A stretch of DNA of 64,000 nt from Rhizobium favelukesii (GTDB lineage Bacteria > Pseudomonadota > Alphaproteobacteria > Rhizobiales > Rhizobiaceae): assembly GCF_000577275.2 (NCBI RefSeq), contig NZ_HG916855.1, positions 1,426,001 through 1,490,000 on the forward strand, in the 5' to 3' direction. The notes beneath the pieces are model-generated. The model made no database searches. It was not told where the DNA came from and saw only the letters and a list, made by a program, of their open reading frames with translations. A program made the translations under genes and the position numbers. This document shows, piece after piece, positions 17,397 to 26,800 of this stretch; position 1 is the stretch's first letter, and each line of letters opens with the position of its first letter.

Positions 17397-18149
17397 ATGA
17401 CCATGTTCGATCTTTCCGAGCAGGTCGCCGTCGTCACCGGCGCGAACACCGGCATCGGTCAGGCCATTGCCGTGGCGCTGGCAGGTGCCGGCGCCTCGAT
17501 TGTCGCTGTCGGTCGCTCGTCCATGGACGAGACGCAGGCGACTGTCCAAACCCTTGGTGCACGGTTTCACGCGATCAAGGCAGACCTTGGTTCGATCGAA
17601 CCGGTCAAGGCCATTGTCGACGAAACAGTGGCGACATTCGGCAGGCTCGATATTCTCGTCAACAATGCCGGGATCATCCGGCGTGCCGACGCTATCGATT
17701 TCACGGAAGCCGACTGGGATGCAGTCATGGACGTCAATCTGAAGACCGTCTTCTTCCTGTCGCAGGCTGCTGCCCGGCACATGCTGGAAAGAGGGAACGG
17801 CAAGATCATCAACATTGCCTCGTTGCTGTCGTTCCAAGGCGGAATTCGCATTCCATCCTATACGGCGGCAAAAAGCGGGCTAGCCGGATTGACGCGCCTG
17901 CTGGCTTGTGAGTGGGCGGGCAAAGGCATCAACGTCAACGCCATCGCCCCTGGCTATGTCGTCACGAACAATACCGTGGCACTTCGCGAGGATCTTGAGC
18001 GCAGCGCCGGCATCCTTGCCCGCATTCCCGCACGGCGCTGGGGAGATCCGGCAGATCTTGGAGGTGCCGCCGTGTTTCTGGCGTCAAAGGCCTCGGACTA
18101 TGTCCACGGGACGGTGCTGCCGGTGGATGGCGGATGGCTTGCGCGCTGA
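17397..18149 (+). CDS. kduD: 2-deoxy-D-gluconate/2-keto-3-deoxy-D-gluconate dehydrogenase (SDR)
   Basis: A 250-residue short-chain dehydrogenase. The cofactor motif TGANTGIG is at 14-21, NNAG at 89-92, and the catalytic residues are S142, Y155 and K159 (YTAAK). KduD reduces 2,5-diketo-3-deoxygluconate to 2-keto-3-deoxygluconate, which then enters the KDG pathway. I use ATG 17397 with GAGG six bases upstream; GTG 17391 and ATG 17403 are in frame. The stop codon is the centre of a GC-rich palindrome (18141-18155), perhaps an RNA 3-prime hairpin. Confidence 0.9.
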   Translation: MTMFDLSEQVAVVTGANTGIGQAIAVALAGAGASIVAVGRSSMDETQATVQTLGARFHAIKADLGSIEPVKAIVDETVATFGRLDILVNNAGIIRRADAIDFTEADWDAVMDVNLKTVFFLSQAAARHMLERGNGKIINIASLLSFQGGIRIPSYTAAKSGLAGLTRLLACEWAGKGINVNAIAPGYVVTNNTVALREDLERSAGILARIPARRWGDPADLGGAAVFLASKASDYVHGTVLPVDGGWLAR

Positions 18150-18287
18150 GCGCGCAGATGGAAGCGGATCTACTTGGATTGTGCCCATCGCTGACATCGC
18201 GCAACACGTTTAACCCAGGCCAGGCTCGATTGTCCGGGCCAGCATCCGGGCCAGCAAATGAGGGCGTCTTTCACATCTTCTCCCCGG

Positions 18288-18500
18288 TCACGGGGAGTTG
18301 ATCGACGGCAGGAAGAACTCAACTTCCTTCCGGCGGCGTGCTTCCAAACCCTCTACGCGATCATGCCAGAACTGCTCGGCGGCAGGCGGATCCGCCTCCC
18401 ATGCGCGAACCGTCTGCTGGTTATCGTCGATCTTGACGCGTCTCTTCCCGCCGAGCCGCAGATATTCCTCCGCAAGCCGGCGGCCCTCCGTCATTTCCAT
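18288..18500 (-). CDS. small hypothetical protein, 70 aa
   Basis: A short cytosolic protein, highly charged, with no signal peptide or membrane segment, ending in the motif-like FFLPSIN. I have the impression that rhizobial genomes carry similar 70-residue proteins ending in a LPSIN-type tail, but cannot name a family. The start at ATG 18500 has AAAGGAC about eight bases upstream. It lies 57 bases downstream of the glycosyltransferase gene on the same strand and may be co-transcribed with it. Confidence 0.55.
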   Translation of the reverse strand: MEMTEGRRLAEEYLRLGGKRRVKIDDNQQTVRAWEADPPAAEQFWHDRVEGLEARRRKEVEFFLPSINSP

Positions 18501-18557
18501 CTCTAATCACGTCCTTTCATCGGGCGGCAACCCATCTGCCGCTGATGAAAAGAACGA

Positions 18558-19688
18558 TCATCGCGCGCCATTGTTCCCATTCCCGGCGTCCGTCGCGGCG
18601 CCGGGACCGCACAAATGCATGACCTTCTCGCCATCAAGTGCGTCGATGACGGCATTCCACAAGGCGTCGACTTCCGCTTTCGCGTCAATCGATACGACAG
18701 GGCTTTGGCTCGCTTCCAACGCGGCAGCGGCCATAGCATTTGCGTCGGCTTGTGTGTCGACCAGACGTATCGCGCCGCCGTCTATCAGCTTGCGAAACAG
18801 CCCATGATGGGCGACGGCGTCAGGCTGTCGCGGCGCGTTGACGACGAGGGGCTTTCCCGAAAAGCTTGCCGCAAGCACGCTTGCCCGACGCGCTGTCAGC
18901 CCCTCGGAGAAGAGATAGCAAAACACGTCAACGTGCTTGAAGATGCCGAAGAGTTCCTCTGCATTGGCAACATAGCCGGTTACAGTGACCCGACCCGAAA
19001 TGCCAAGCTTGTCTGCGAGCGCATAAAAATCGCGCTCCACGTTATCGGTGCCGCGGATGAACGATCCGACGAACACGACGCCGACGTCGTGACCGAGTGC
19101 CAGCAGGCGCGCGGCAATCTCCAGAACCGCCGTCGATTGCTTCTTGGGATAGATCGAGCCGAACTGCCCAAGGATGAGCCGCCCTGCCTTGCGCTGCTCC
19201 TCGAGTGTGCGGGCAACCAAGCCGTCATGCAGCACAGTCGGCAGAGCAAGATTCGGCGGGATGGGAATGACCCCGCGCCGGCTGGTTGACAGGGCAGACA
19301 GTGGACTTCTGGCAAACTCGGCAGCCACCTCAGGCGCTGAAAACAAGATCTGTGTTGCGAGCATCACCACCGGAGCCAACACCAGGCGGCGCTTCCAGTC
19401 CAGAGCGTCCCACTCGTGCAGTACCACGACAAGCTGTTTGCGATGCAGCCGGGTCGTAAGTGCCGCCGCGATCGGCTGCGTGAGCTTCTTCTTCCAGGCC
19501 ACAACGGGAAAGTTGACGATGACGGCGTCCACATCAGCAAGCGATGACGTGAGCCGGCGTATTTCGTCGTCAAGCACATGCTGATCAGCCCGCTCAGCAA
19601 GGCGTAACACCGTCTGCCGTGCAAATTCCTCGACACCGCAGGTCTGGGAGGCGTCGGAGACGAGTGCGAGATAGCGACGTTTCAGCAT
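18558..19688 (-). CDS. glycosyltransferase, GT1/GT4-like (GT-B fold)
   Basis: A 376-residue GT-B type protein. The C-terminal half shows the usual GLILGQFGSIYPKK-like strand, a GRVTVTGYV strand, and the SEGLTARRASVLAA acidic loop that replaces the classical E-x7-E. The N-terminal acceptor domain is shorter than usual. I chose ATG 19688 because AAGG lies upstream; an ATG ten codons earlier lacks one. It is divergent from the WecG-like gene and opens the first polysaccharide locus. Donor and acceptor sugars are unknown. Confidence 0.75.
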   Translation of the reverse strand: MLKRRYLALVSDASQTCGVEEFARQTVLRLAERADQHVLDDEIRRLTSSLADVDAVIVNFPVVAWKKKLTQPIAAALTTRLHRKQLVVVLHEWDALDWKRRLVLAPVVMLATQILFSAPEVAAEFARSPLSALSTSRRGVIPIPPNLALPTVLHDGLVARTLEEQRKAGRLILGQFGSIYPKKQSTAVLEIAARLLALGHDVGVVFVGSFIRGTDNVERDFYALADKLGISGRVTVTGYVANAEELFGIFKHVDVFCYLFSEGLTARRASVLAASFSGKPLVVNAPRQPDAVAHHGLFRKLIDGGAIRLVDTQADANAMAAAALEASQSPVVSIDAKAEVDALWNAVIDALDGEKVMHLCGPGAATDAGNGNNGAR

Positions 19689-19911
19689 ATCGAACCTTCT
19701 GAATGGGCGGGCCGCCACATCGCGGTGATACCGTCTTTTCGTAAAGGTCGGCTTACAATTTTAGGTTCGATGCCTGGCGTGTCTTCATGGAGGGCGCCTG
19801 CGACCATCACGTGCGGAGCGGGATTAACTATAGCGCGAGGTTTTACAGCGACCTTCCGCCGAAACAGCTAATGATCGGGCTTAAACTGATGCCTGTTTCG
19901 AAGGTGCGTGA

Positions 19912-20733
19912 ATGGCAAGGCATAGTAGTGCGTCAGCGCGTCTCAGCTATTCGATGAATGAATGGCCCACGAACCGGCTTGGAAGCCTGCCGATCGTGCG
20001 GGCCGGCATGGAGGAGTCTGCGGACGCCTTTATTCGCTTGGCGCTCGAGCGAAGGGGCGCCGGCGGGCGTCCTTTCTACTCCACCTCCGCAAACGGTCAT
20101 GTCATCGCGCTGTGCGAGCACGATGCCAATTTTCGCTCGATGACACGTCAGGCCGACCAGATCCATGCCGACGGCATGTCGGTGGTGCTGTTTTCCAGGC
20201 TTTCTTCCACCGAACCCTTGCCGGAGCGTGTTGCCACCACCGATCTCGTGCATGCCGTCGCCGAGCGCGCCGCGAAGGCCGGTGTCAGCTTCTATTTCCT
20301 CGGTGCCAGCGAAGAGGTGAATGCCCGAGCGGTCGAGAATATCTCCAACGCCTACCCTGGGCTTGGTTTCGCCGGGCGGCGCAACGGCTACTTCGACCGT
20401 GCCGAGGAAGAGGCGGTCGTCGAGGCAATCAATGCGGCCGCTCCGGATATTCTCTGGATCGGGTTCGGCGTGCCGCTGGAGCAGCAATTCGTCGTTCGTA
20501 ACATCAACAGACTGCACAATGTCGGTTTGATCAAGACCTCCGGCGGCCTGTTCGACTTCCTGGCCGGAAGCAAGAGCCGCGCGCCCCAATGGATGCAGAG
20601 GATGGGCCTTGAGTGGCTGTATCGCATGATCCTCGAGCCGCGTCGGCTGGCCAAGCGCTATCTGACAACCAATCCGGTTGCGATCTATGCGATGCTCCGG
20701 CATTCACTGCGGGCTCTCGCTGCAGGTCGTTGA
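19912..20733 (+). CDS. WecG/TagA/CpsF-family glycosyltransferase
   Basis: A 273-residue member of the WecG/TagA/CpsF family (GT26), which transfers N-acetylmannosaminuronate, N-acetylmannosamine or glucose to a lipid-linked sugar at the inner membrane. Family marks are FYSTSANGHV near the N-terminus, QIHADGMSVV, the conserved T-D of ATTDLVHAV, FYFLGAS, and the late IKTSGGLFDFLAGSKSRAPQWMQRMGLEW block. It starts at ATG 19912 behind AAGG. It sits in the polysaccharide locus 18 bases before the DUF6492 gene. Confidence 0.88.
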   Translation: MARHSSASARLSYSMNEWPTNRLGSLPIVRAGMEESADAFIRLALERRGAGGRPFYSTSANGHVIALCEHDANFRSMTRQADQIHADGMSVVLFSRLSSTEPLPERVATTDLVHAVAERAAKAGVSFYFLGASEEVNARAVENISNAYPGLGFAGRRNGYFDRAEEEAVVEAINAAAPDILWIGFGVPLEQQFVVRNINRLHNVGLIKTSGGLFDFLAGSKSRAPQWMQRMGLEWLYRMILEPRRLAKRYLTTNPVAIYAMLRHSLRALAAGR

Positions 20734-20750
20734 TCGGGAACGACGATCAT

Positions 20751-21611
20751 ATGGGCTCCTCAATCTCGCTCATCACACCGAGCTATCGTGGTGACCTCGA
20801 CAGTTGCCGCCTTCTCTGCGACTCGATCGATCGATACGTCACCGGCTACGACGTGCACTACCTCGTGATCGGCGACGAAGACGCCGACGTTTTCGCCGGT
20901 TTCGAAGGAAAAAGACGCCGCGTCATTGTCTCGTCCAGCCTGCTTCCACCACTCTGGTCACTGCCGAAATGGCGTGGGCGACGTTACTGGTGGGCGCCGC
21001 AGCTTCGCCTGCCGATCTATGGCTGGCACCTGCAGCAGATGCGCAAGATCGCGATGACGCTGGCGCAGCCGAGCGAGCGGGTGATGTGCATCGATTCCGA
21101 CAATTGCTTCTGCCGTCCGCTGGACCTGAGCGCGACCGCGTCGACGCCGAAGCTTGCTCACTATTCAGCGCCGGGGGACGTCAATCGCTCACGGCCGAGC
21201 CATGTCCGCTGGTGGCAAAATGCGCATCGGCTGCTTGGCCTGAGCGCCCCGGCGCTGCCGGGTGATGATTTCATCAGCCAGATGGTCCTTTGGGAGCGGC
21301 GGACGGTGGTGGCGATGGTGAAGCGGATCGAAGCAGCAAGCGGCCTTGGGTGGTGGCAGGCTCTTGCCCGCATCAGGCATTTTTCCGAGTACCTGATCTA
21401 TGGTATCTTTGTTGCCAATGACGCCGAACTCGCCGAGCGGCACGAACGTGTTTTGCAAAGCCCGTGCCTGACCTACTGGCAGGGGCCTGCTCTCGACAGG
21501 GCAGGACTGGCGGCATTCGTCGATGGATTGAGGCCAGATCAGACGACAATCGCGATTCAGTCGCATACGTGCACGCCAATCGAGGTCATCCGCGAGGTCG
21601 CCCTTGGCTGA
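20751..21611 (+). CDS. DUF6492-like glycosyltransferase-fold protein
   Basis: A 286-residue cytosolic protein that resembles DUF6492 proteins. The N-terminus ISLITPSYRGDL and the VMCIDSDNCF (a D-x-D) are typical of a GT-A nucleotide-sugar fold. A basic/aromatic segment WRGRRYWWAPQLRLP lies between. The position directly after the WecG-like gene and convergent to a GT2 gene supports a role in assembling the polysaccharide, but no activity is known to me for this family. Confidence 0.65.
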   Translation: MGSSISLITPSYRGDLDSCRLLCDSIDRYVTGYDVHYLVIGDEDADVFAGFEGKRRRVIVSSSLLPPLWSLPKWRGRRYWWAPQLRLPIYGWHLQQMRKIAMTLAQPSERVMCIDSDNCFCRPLDLSATASTPKLAHYSAPGDVNRSRPSHVRWWQNAHRLLGLSAPALPGDDFISQMVLWERRTVVAMVKRIEAASGLGWWQALARIRHFSEYLIYGIFVANDAELAERHERVLQSPCLTYWQGPALDRAGLAAFVDGLRPDQTTIAIQSHTCTPIEVIREVALG

Positions 21612-21622
21612 CGCAGCCTAGT

Positions 21623-22558
21623 TTAGTTGTTGGCCCGGTAGGGGGTCGGCAGGAACCCGAGGCTTGCCAAGGTACGACCGAGCGATACCAGCAGCGGGTG
21701 ACTTGCCGGCAGCAACCGCCCGGTCCGCAGAAACAGGGCTATCGATCGCAGGCAGCCTGCACCAAGGCTTAAGGCGTTCTTCGCAACGACACGCATCGCC
21801 GAGGTGCTGTGGATCCGGTCGATGACATAGTTGATGCTTCCGGTGCGCAGCGAGCGCTTCATCAGAAAGCGGGCCGAAACGCGCTCCTGCGGTACAAATT
21901 CGCGGATCTGGGCTTCGGCGCACCACCAGCTCTTGAAACCGGCTTTGCGGCATCTGGTGAAGAATTCCATGTCGCCGCCGCCCAGAAAGTTGAAGCGGAC
22001 ATCGAAAAGTGGCGAGGTAAGGCCGGCAAATACGCGCCGCCGTATCAGGCAGTTGCCGGAGCCGTGGATCTGATCGATTGCGCGTGTCGAACCCTCTATC
22101 GAACCGAAAAGCAGATGCTGGGTGACAGCGTCGGATACTGGCACTTCGAACTCGCGGACGACTGGTCCGCCGACGATGTCGGCGCTCTCGCGTCGGGCTG
22201 TGCCGACGATTGCTGCAAGCCAGCCAGGCAGCGCCATTTCATCGTCATCGATCATCAGCAGAAACTCGGCCTCGGGAAAGGCCGTCATCGCCTCGCCGAA
22301 TGCTCGGTTGATGGCGTGGCAATTGCCCTGCCGCTCTTCGGTGAGGATCAAGAATGGCAGGTTGGCCCTGGCGAGACAATCGCGGGCATAGCGCGCGCCG
22401 GCCGGATTGGCCGCGTCGTTGTCAACAACGACGATGGCGAAAGAAAAATCGGTCACTTGATCGACGAGCGATGAAAGGGTGCGCGCAAGCCATGCCGGCC
22501 GACGGAACGTCGGGATGCAAACGACTGCCTCAACGGCCCCCTTATTTTCCTGCATCAT
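21623..22558 (-). CDS. glycosyltransferase family 2
   Basis: A 311-residue GT2 enzyme. The N-terminal Rossmann-like half has VVCIPTFRRPAWL, IVVVDNDA and the metal-binding LLMIDDDE. The C-terminal half has a GSGNCLIRR and LGGGDMEF acceptor loop. A hydrophobic stretch near 260-290 may attach it to the membrane. I start it at ATG 22558 (followed by a second ATG) because GAGG lies five bases upstream; the frame is open 14 codons further. It is the last gene of a minus-strand trio with Wzy and Wzz. Confidence 0.85.
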   Translation of the reverse strand: MMQENKGAVEAVVCIPTFRRPAWLARTLSSLVDQVTDFSFAIVVVDNDAANPAGARYARDCLARANLPFLILTEERQGNCHAINRAFGEAMTAFPEAEFLLMIDDDEMALPGWLAAIVGTARRESADIVGGPVVREFEVPVSDAVTQHLLFGSIEGSTRAIDQIHGSGNCLIRRRVFAGLTSPLFDVRFNFLGGGDMEFFTRCRKAGFKSWWCAEAQIREFVPQERVSARFLMKRSLRTGSINYVIDRIHSTSAMRVVAKNALSLGAGCLRSIALFLRTGRLLPASHPLLVSLGRTLASLGFLPTPYRANN

Positions 22559-22678
22559 CCAAACCTCGATCGGTGCCAAGGATTGTTGGCCTTGCCGCAT
22601 TGGGCGACTTTGTCCACTGTCGGCGGCGAAGCTGTAGTTGGCTGGCCGGCATTCTACAATCGGGGGCTAAGGATGAGG

Positions 22679-24043
22679 TTAACGGGCTTTTCCCGAAACC
22701 GCCGCCTTGGCCGGCGGCGCGGAGCAAAGATCCACCTTCAGCACCGGCGCTGCAGGTGCGCTGACGACAAGACCGGCATTGGCTTGCAATCTCAAACCGA
22801 AAACAGCAAGCAGCATCGTGAACCAGATCGGTCCGCTGTTGCCGAAGAAGGGACTTTCGAGGCAGGCCAGAAACAGCGAGAACAGCCAGATCCGCAAGAA
22901 CAGGCGCGTCAATGTTATGTCGTTGCTGCCGGCAAGTGCACGGCGGGCGTAGCCAATGGGCAGGATCACCAGCCAGGTGACCGTCATTGCCAGCGCTGGG
23001 ATGCCGCCATTGATCAGCTGCTCGACATAGCCGTTGTGTGAATTGGCGGCAGTTACCGCCCAGGTGGTCATCGCCTGGCCGCTGTTGAACAGGGCATCGG
23101 TCTGCCAGAACGACTGGAAACCATAGCCGATGATCGGTCGCTCCGCGATTGCCGAAAGTGCAAGGCGCCAGATGGAGCCGCGGTCGGTGAAGGTTGGATC
23201 GATGCCGGCCGATGCAAGCAAACTGCTGAAGGAAGGCGATACCGCCGCCGAAAGCAAGATCAGGTTCAAACTGACGAGGCCGCCGGCCAGCATCACCATG
23301 CCGAGCCTGGTCCAGCGTTCAAAAATCCAGGCGAGCAGAAGGATTGCCGGGAGCATCGCCGCCGAGGTCTTGCCGCCAGCATGAAGCACGAAGAAGCCCG
23401 CTGACAGCGCAATCAGGGACCCGAGCCGGGCGTGCCCCGCCTTTGCGATGTAGAGGCCGAAGAAAACGGCATAAACCATTGCCGCGGCGGCAATGTTCTT
23501 ATGGCCGAAGTGACCGCGCCAGTCACCCGCAAGCGACTGCTCCAGCGCATCTGTCACCTGATGGACGGCAAGGTGCGGTAGGACAAGGACGCCAAAATAG
23601 GAAAGGCCGATCGCAAACGTCAGGCCAATACACATGAGTTTTGCGAACTGCGCGCCATTTGTTGGAATGAGCAGCGTCGCATTTGCGCAAAGGCAGACCA
23701 GGATCGCAAAAACGATGCGCCGGAAGGCCGCGCTCGGATCGCCCGCAAAGAGACCGGTGAAGAGCAGCCACGCGAGCAGACAAATCAGGAGGCCATAGGG
23801 GCGCAGCAGCAGGTGACGCGCCGGGTTCTGCAATATTGTGGCCAGCACCACACCCGACATGGCGATCACGATTAACTGATTGAGGACGTTCGAGCTGCCG
23901 CCATAGGGTGTGGAAAGGCTGGCGGCGTTCGGATCAGGAAACGGGTTCAATCCGACCCAGAAGTAGCTGAAGATAGCCAGGAAGAGAAAGGCTGCGAAGG
24001 CGCCGCCGTTTCTGACCCGGGCAGTCCTGCCAATGTCAGCCAT
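22679..24043 (-). CDS. Wzy-type polymerase / O-antigen ligase family membrane protein
   Basis: A 454-residue integral membrane protein with about 11-12 helices and the Wzy_C/WaaL domain. The long periplasmic loop contains GHKNIAAAAM and WRLALSAIAERPIIGYGFQSFW, and the ANSHNGYVEQLINGG block is the family's conserved late signature. It overlaps the chain-length regulator gene by eight bases, so the pair acts together. In this context it most likely polymerises lipid-linked repeat units at the periplasmic face. Confidence 0.85.
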   Translation of the reverse strand: MADIGRTARVRNGGAFAAFLFLAIFSYFWVGLNPFPDPNAASLSTPYGGSSNVLNQLIVIAMSGVVLATILQNPARHLLLRPYGLLICLLAWLLFTGLFAGDPSAAFRRIVFAILVCLCANATLLIPTNGAQFAKLMCIGLTFAIGLSYFGVLVLPHLAVHQVTDALEQSLAGDWRGHFGHKNIAAAAMVYAVFFGLYIAKAGHARLGSLIALSAGFFVLHAGGKTSAAMLPAILLLAWIFERWTRLGMVMLAGGLVSLNLILLSAAVSPSFSSLLASAGIDPTFTDRGSIWRLALSAIAERPIIGYGFQSFWQTDALFNSGQAMTTWAVTAANSHNGYVEQLINGGIPALAMTVTWLVILPIGYARRALAGSNDITLTRLFLRIWLFSLFLACLESPFFGNSGPIWFTMLLAVFGLRLQANAGLVVSAPAAPVLKVDLCSAPPAKAAVSGKAR

Positions 24044-25517
24044 AGGCGTTGCCGAAAGCTGCGCTCAGCCGGCGATAGTCTCGCCAGAGGCCCAACAAGA
24101 CCGCGACGGCAAGGCCGAGGCAAAGGCCGACGACGCCGCCAGCACCAGAAAGCACATAGCCGCGCGGCGGGAAGCTGCGCGCTGTCGGGACGACTGCCGC
24201 TGAAACAATCCGCACATTGGTCGTGTCGATCTGCTGGCGCTCAGCGGCTTCTCCTGCCCTGGCCATGAAGGCTTCGTAGACCGTCGCCTTGGCGCGCGCC
24301 TCGCGCTCCAGTTCGCGCAGGTGGATCTGCGCTGCGGTATCCTGGAAGACTGAGGATTTCATCTGGTTGGCTTCCGAGTTCAGCGCGTCAAGCGCCGATC
24401 CGGCTTGGTCGAGTTCGGCCTTTGCGGCTTGCACGATGCGTGCCGTCTCGGCGTCGATCTGGCCTTCCAGCGCTCTGAGCTGGGGCCCGAGCCCCAGGAT
24501 CATCGGATGACGCGGCCCCAGCACGGCCGATTGAGACGTCACGCGTTGCCTGAGGGTCGAATACTGCGTGCGCAGCATCGTCATCGTTTCCGACTGCAGC
24601 GCAGCGGCGTTGAGACGGTTCTTCGGGTTGGTGGATACAAGTTCATTATAACGCGACTGCGCCTGGATGAGGCGCGCCTTGGCGTCGATCAGCTGTGTGT
24701 TCGTCTGGTTTGACATCAGGGTGCTCACAAGTTCCCCGGAACTTGATTGCAACCCCTGTTCGCGCTTGAACGCCTCGACGGCAGCTTCTGCCTTGGCGAC
24801 CTCGACCTTCAGATCGCCGAGGCGCGCAAACAGCGAGCTTGCTGCCCGGCCGGCTCCTTCCGATTCCGCCTTGGCGAGTTCCTCCTGGAAGGCGGTTGCA
24901 ACGGCGTTGGTGATGGTAACGGATTTAGCCGGGCTTTGCGTCCATACGGCGACGTTGACGATGAACGAGCGCTCGTCCCGGCGGGCGGTGACGCGTTTTG
25001 CAAGCGCGCGCAGCGCGTCGCTGGTCGGATCCTTCGATGTCGGTGAAACGAACTCGGGATCCACGGTGAGCTTCAGGTCGTCGATCACGCGGCTTAACAC
25101 GTTACCTGATGTCAGGACCCGCAATTTGCTCTCGACATCCAGCAGTTGCGTGTCTCGCTGCATGCTTTCGGAGAAGATGTCGTCAGCGACGACCCGCAGG
25201 TTTGACGGATCGACGAGAAGGTCGATTCCGGCCGTAAAGCGCGGCTTTACGACGAATACGACGGCATAGCCGGCCACAGCACCTAAGATGGCAAACGCAA
25301 TGATCCACACAAGACCGGAGCGCAACCAGTTAAAGATGCGTGCAAGGTCAAACTGAAGCAGCTCCTGAAGGACGAAAGAGCGGCTTTCTGCGGCAGGGGG
25401 CTCGGCAACCTTCAGTACCGGCCGCCCTGGAACGGCAACATCGAGCTGCTCCCGATTCGTTGCCCAGCCACGCGTACTGATGACCGGAGTCTGATGTCGG
25501 GGAGCGGCTTCATACAT
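24036..25517 (-). CDS. polysaccharide co-polymerase / chain-length determinant (Wzz/GumC type)
   Basis: A 493-residue inner-membrane protein. TM1 is at about 68-90 and TM2 at about 452-475, bracketing a periplasmic Wzz domain and a long coiled-coil (about 200-420; EVAKAEAAVEAFK, RALEGQIDAE). A proline-containing Wzz box precedes TM2 (PTARSFPPRGYVL). It lacks the C-terminal BY-kinase domain of ExoP, so it is GumC-like; a separate kinase is not seen in the window. It sets polymer length and works with Wzy and Wzx. Confidence 0.88.
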   Translation of the reverse strand: MYEAAPRHQTPVISTRGWATNREQLDVAVPGRPVLKVAEPPAAESRSFVLQELLQFDLARIFNWLRSGLVWIIAFAILGAVAGYAVVFVVKPRFTAGIDLLVDPSNLRVVADDIFSESMQRDTQLLDVESKLRVLTSGNVLSRVIDDLKLTVDPEFVSPTSKDPTSDALRALAKRVTARRDERSFIVNVAVWTQSPAKSVTITNAVATAFQEELAKAESEGAGRAASSLFARLGDLKVEVAKAEAAVEAFKREQGLQSSSGELVSTLMSNQTNTQLIDAKARLIQAQSRYNELVSTNPKNRLNAAALQSETMTMLRTQYSTLRQRVTSQSAVLGPRHPMILGLGPQLRALEGQIDAETARIVQAAKAELDQAGSALDALNSEANQMKSSVFQDTAAQIHLRELEREARAKATVYEAFMARAGEAAERQQIDTTNVRIVSAAVVPTARSFPPRGYVLSGAGGVVGLCLGLAVAVLLGLWRDYRRLSAAFGNAYG

Positions 25518-25717
25518 GGCGGCGAGATCTTATTGACACGGCGCCAAAGCGCGAACCTATGGTTAAGAGACCTGATTTTCCTTAAGTATCCATTAAGAGC
25601 GATTTCAATTGTCGCGTGCGCGCGAAGCAAGTCTCCACTAAAGAGCAGACGTTGAAAGCCTTGCCCGCGTGCGCGGTCGAATTCTGGTTCATTAATACAC
25701 ACTAGGGATTTCAGTTT

Positions 25718-26800
25718 ATGCGCAGGCGGGACTTCGTTTTCGGCGCATTGGGTGCCGGACTGGCATCCTCCGGTGCGCTCGATCCTTTTGTCTGGAGTGA
25801 CCCGACTGCCAAGGCAGCGCCTGTAAGAGGCGTGATCCCTTATGGCACGGCAGTGCGTACAGATCTTCTCGATACGGAATTCGACTACAAGGCAGCCATC
25901 GTCGACCACTGCCAACTCGTGGTCGGCGAGGGTGGATTGAAATGGTTCGACCTGCGTCCGAGTGAGGACCAGTTCGTGTTCGATCAACCTGACCGGCTGA
26001 TCGATTTTGCCGATCGGAACGGCATGCAGATGCGCGGCCACACGCTCGCCTGGTACGGAGCCATGCCGGATTGGACTCAGACCATTGCGAGCCCGGCGCA
26101 AGCCGAACGCGAGCTCGTCCATCACATCACCACCGTCGTCGGACGCTACCAGGGGCGGATTCCAAGCTGGGACGTGGTCAACGAGGCGATCGCCGAGCAT
26201 CCCGAGAGTGGGGCGACGATCCGTAACTCGATCTGGCAGGAGCGGCTGGGCAAGCGCTACATCGAGCTTGCCCTGCGCACTGCTGCTGATGTCGACCCCT
26301 CCGCTCAGCTCGTGATCAATGACTACAATATTGAGAACCCGACACAGCAGTGCCGCGACCGGCGCCAGGCGTTACTCGACCTGCTGCGCGATCTGAAGGA
26401 TCGCGACGTGCCGCTCCATGCCGTTGGCATTCAGGGACATCTTCCGGGCGACATGGAAATCGACAAGGAAGGCCTGTCGAAATTCGTCGAGGCGGTGAAG
26501 GGAATGCAGCTCGAGGTTCTCGTGACCGAACTCGACGTGATCGACAACAAGCTGCCCGCCCGGGAATATGACCGGGACCAGATCGTCGCGGCACGGGCGG
26601 GTGATTTCCTCAAAGCGATCTCTGACGTGGCGCGGCCAAGTGCAATTCTGACCTGGGGCATCACCGATCGCTATACATGGGTGCCGACGTGGTTCAAGCG
26701 CGACGACGGTAAGCCCAACCGTCCGCTGCCGCTCGATGCCGGGTGCCGCCCAAAGGCGCTGATGAAGGTGATCGACGAATTCACGGGTGCTGCCGAATGA
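25718..26800 (+). CDS. Tat-exported GH10 endo-glycanase (xylanase family)
   Basis: A 360-residue glycoside hydrolase family 10 protein. The N-terminus MRRRDFVFGALGAG is a twin-arginine signal, likely cleaved near AKAAP (31-35). Catalytic acid/base E156 lies in WDVVNEA and nucleophile E271 in VTELDV. Other GH10 marks are GHTLAWY, NDYNIE and GIQGH. GH10 enzymes cut beta-1,4-xylan or related glucans. It lies between Wzz and Wzx genes and its stop overlaps the Wzx start (ATGA), so it should act on the locus's own polymer in the periplasm rather than as a free plant-wall xylanase. Confidence 0.88.
   Translation: MRRRDFVFGALGAGLASSGALDPFVWSDPTAKAAPVRGVIPYGTAVRTDLLDTEFDYKAAIVDHCQLVVGEGGLKWFDLRPSEDQFVFDQPDRLIDFADRNGMQMRGHTLAWYGAMPDWTQTIASPAQAERELVHHITTVVGRYQGRIPSWDVVNEAIAEHPESGATIRNSIWQERLGKRYIELALRTAADVDPSAQLVINDYNIENPTQQCRDRRQALLDLLRDLKDRDVPLHAVGIQGHLPGDMEIDKEGLSKFVEAVKGMQLEVLVTELDVIDNKLPAREYDRDQIVAARAGDFLKAISDVARPSAILTWGITDRYTWVPTWFKRDDGKPNRPLPLDAGCRPKALMKVIDEFTGAAE

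Noticed and set aside
25718..26800. Plant-wall-degrading xylanase as the sole function of the GH10 gene
   Set aside because: Coupling to the flippase gene and the setting in a Wzx/Wzy locus make action on the cell's own polymer more likely, although this is not proven.
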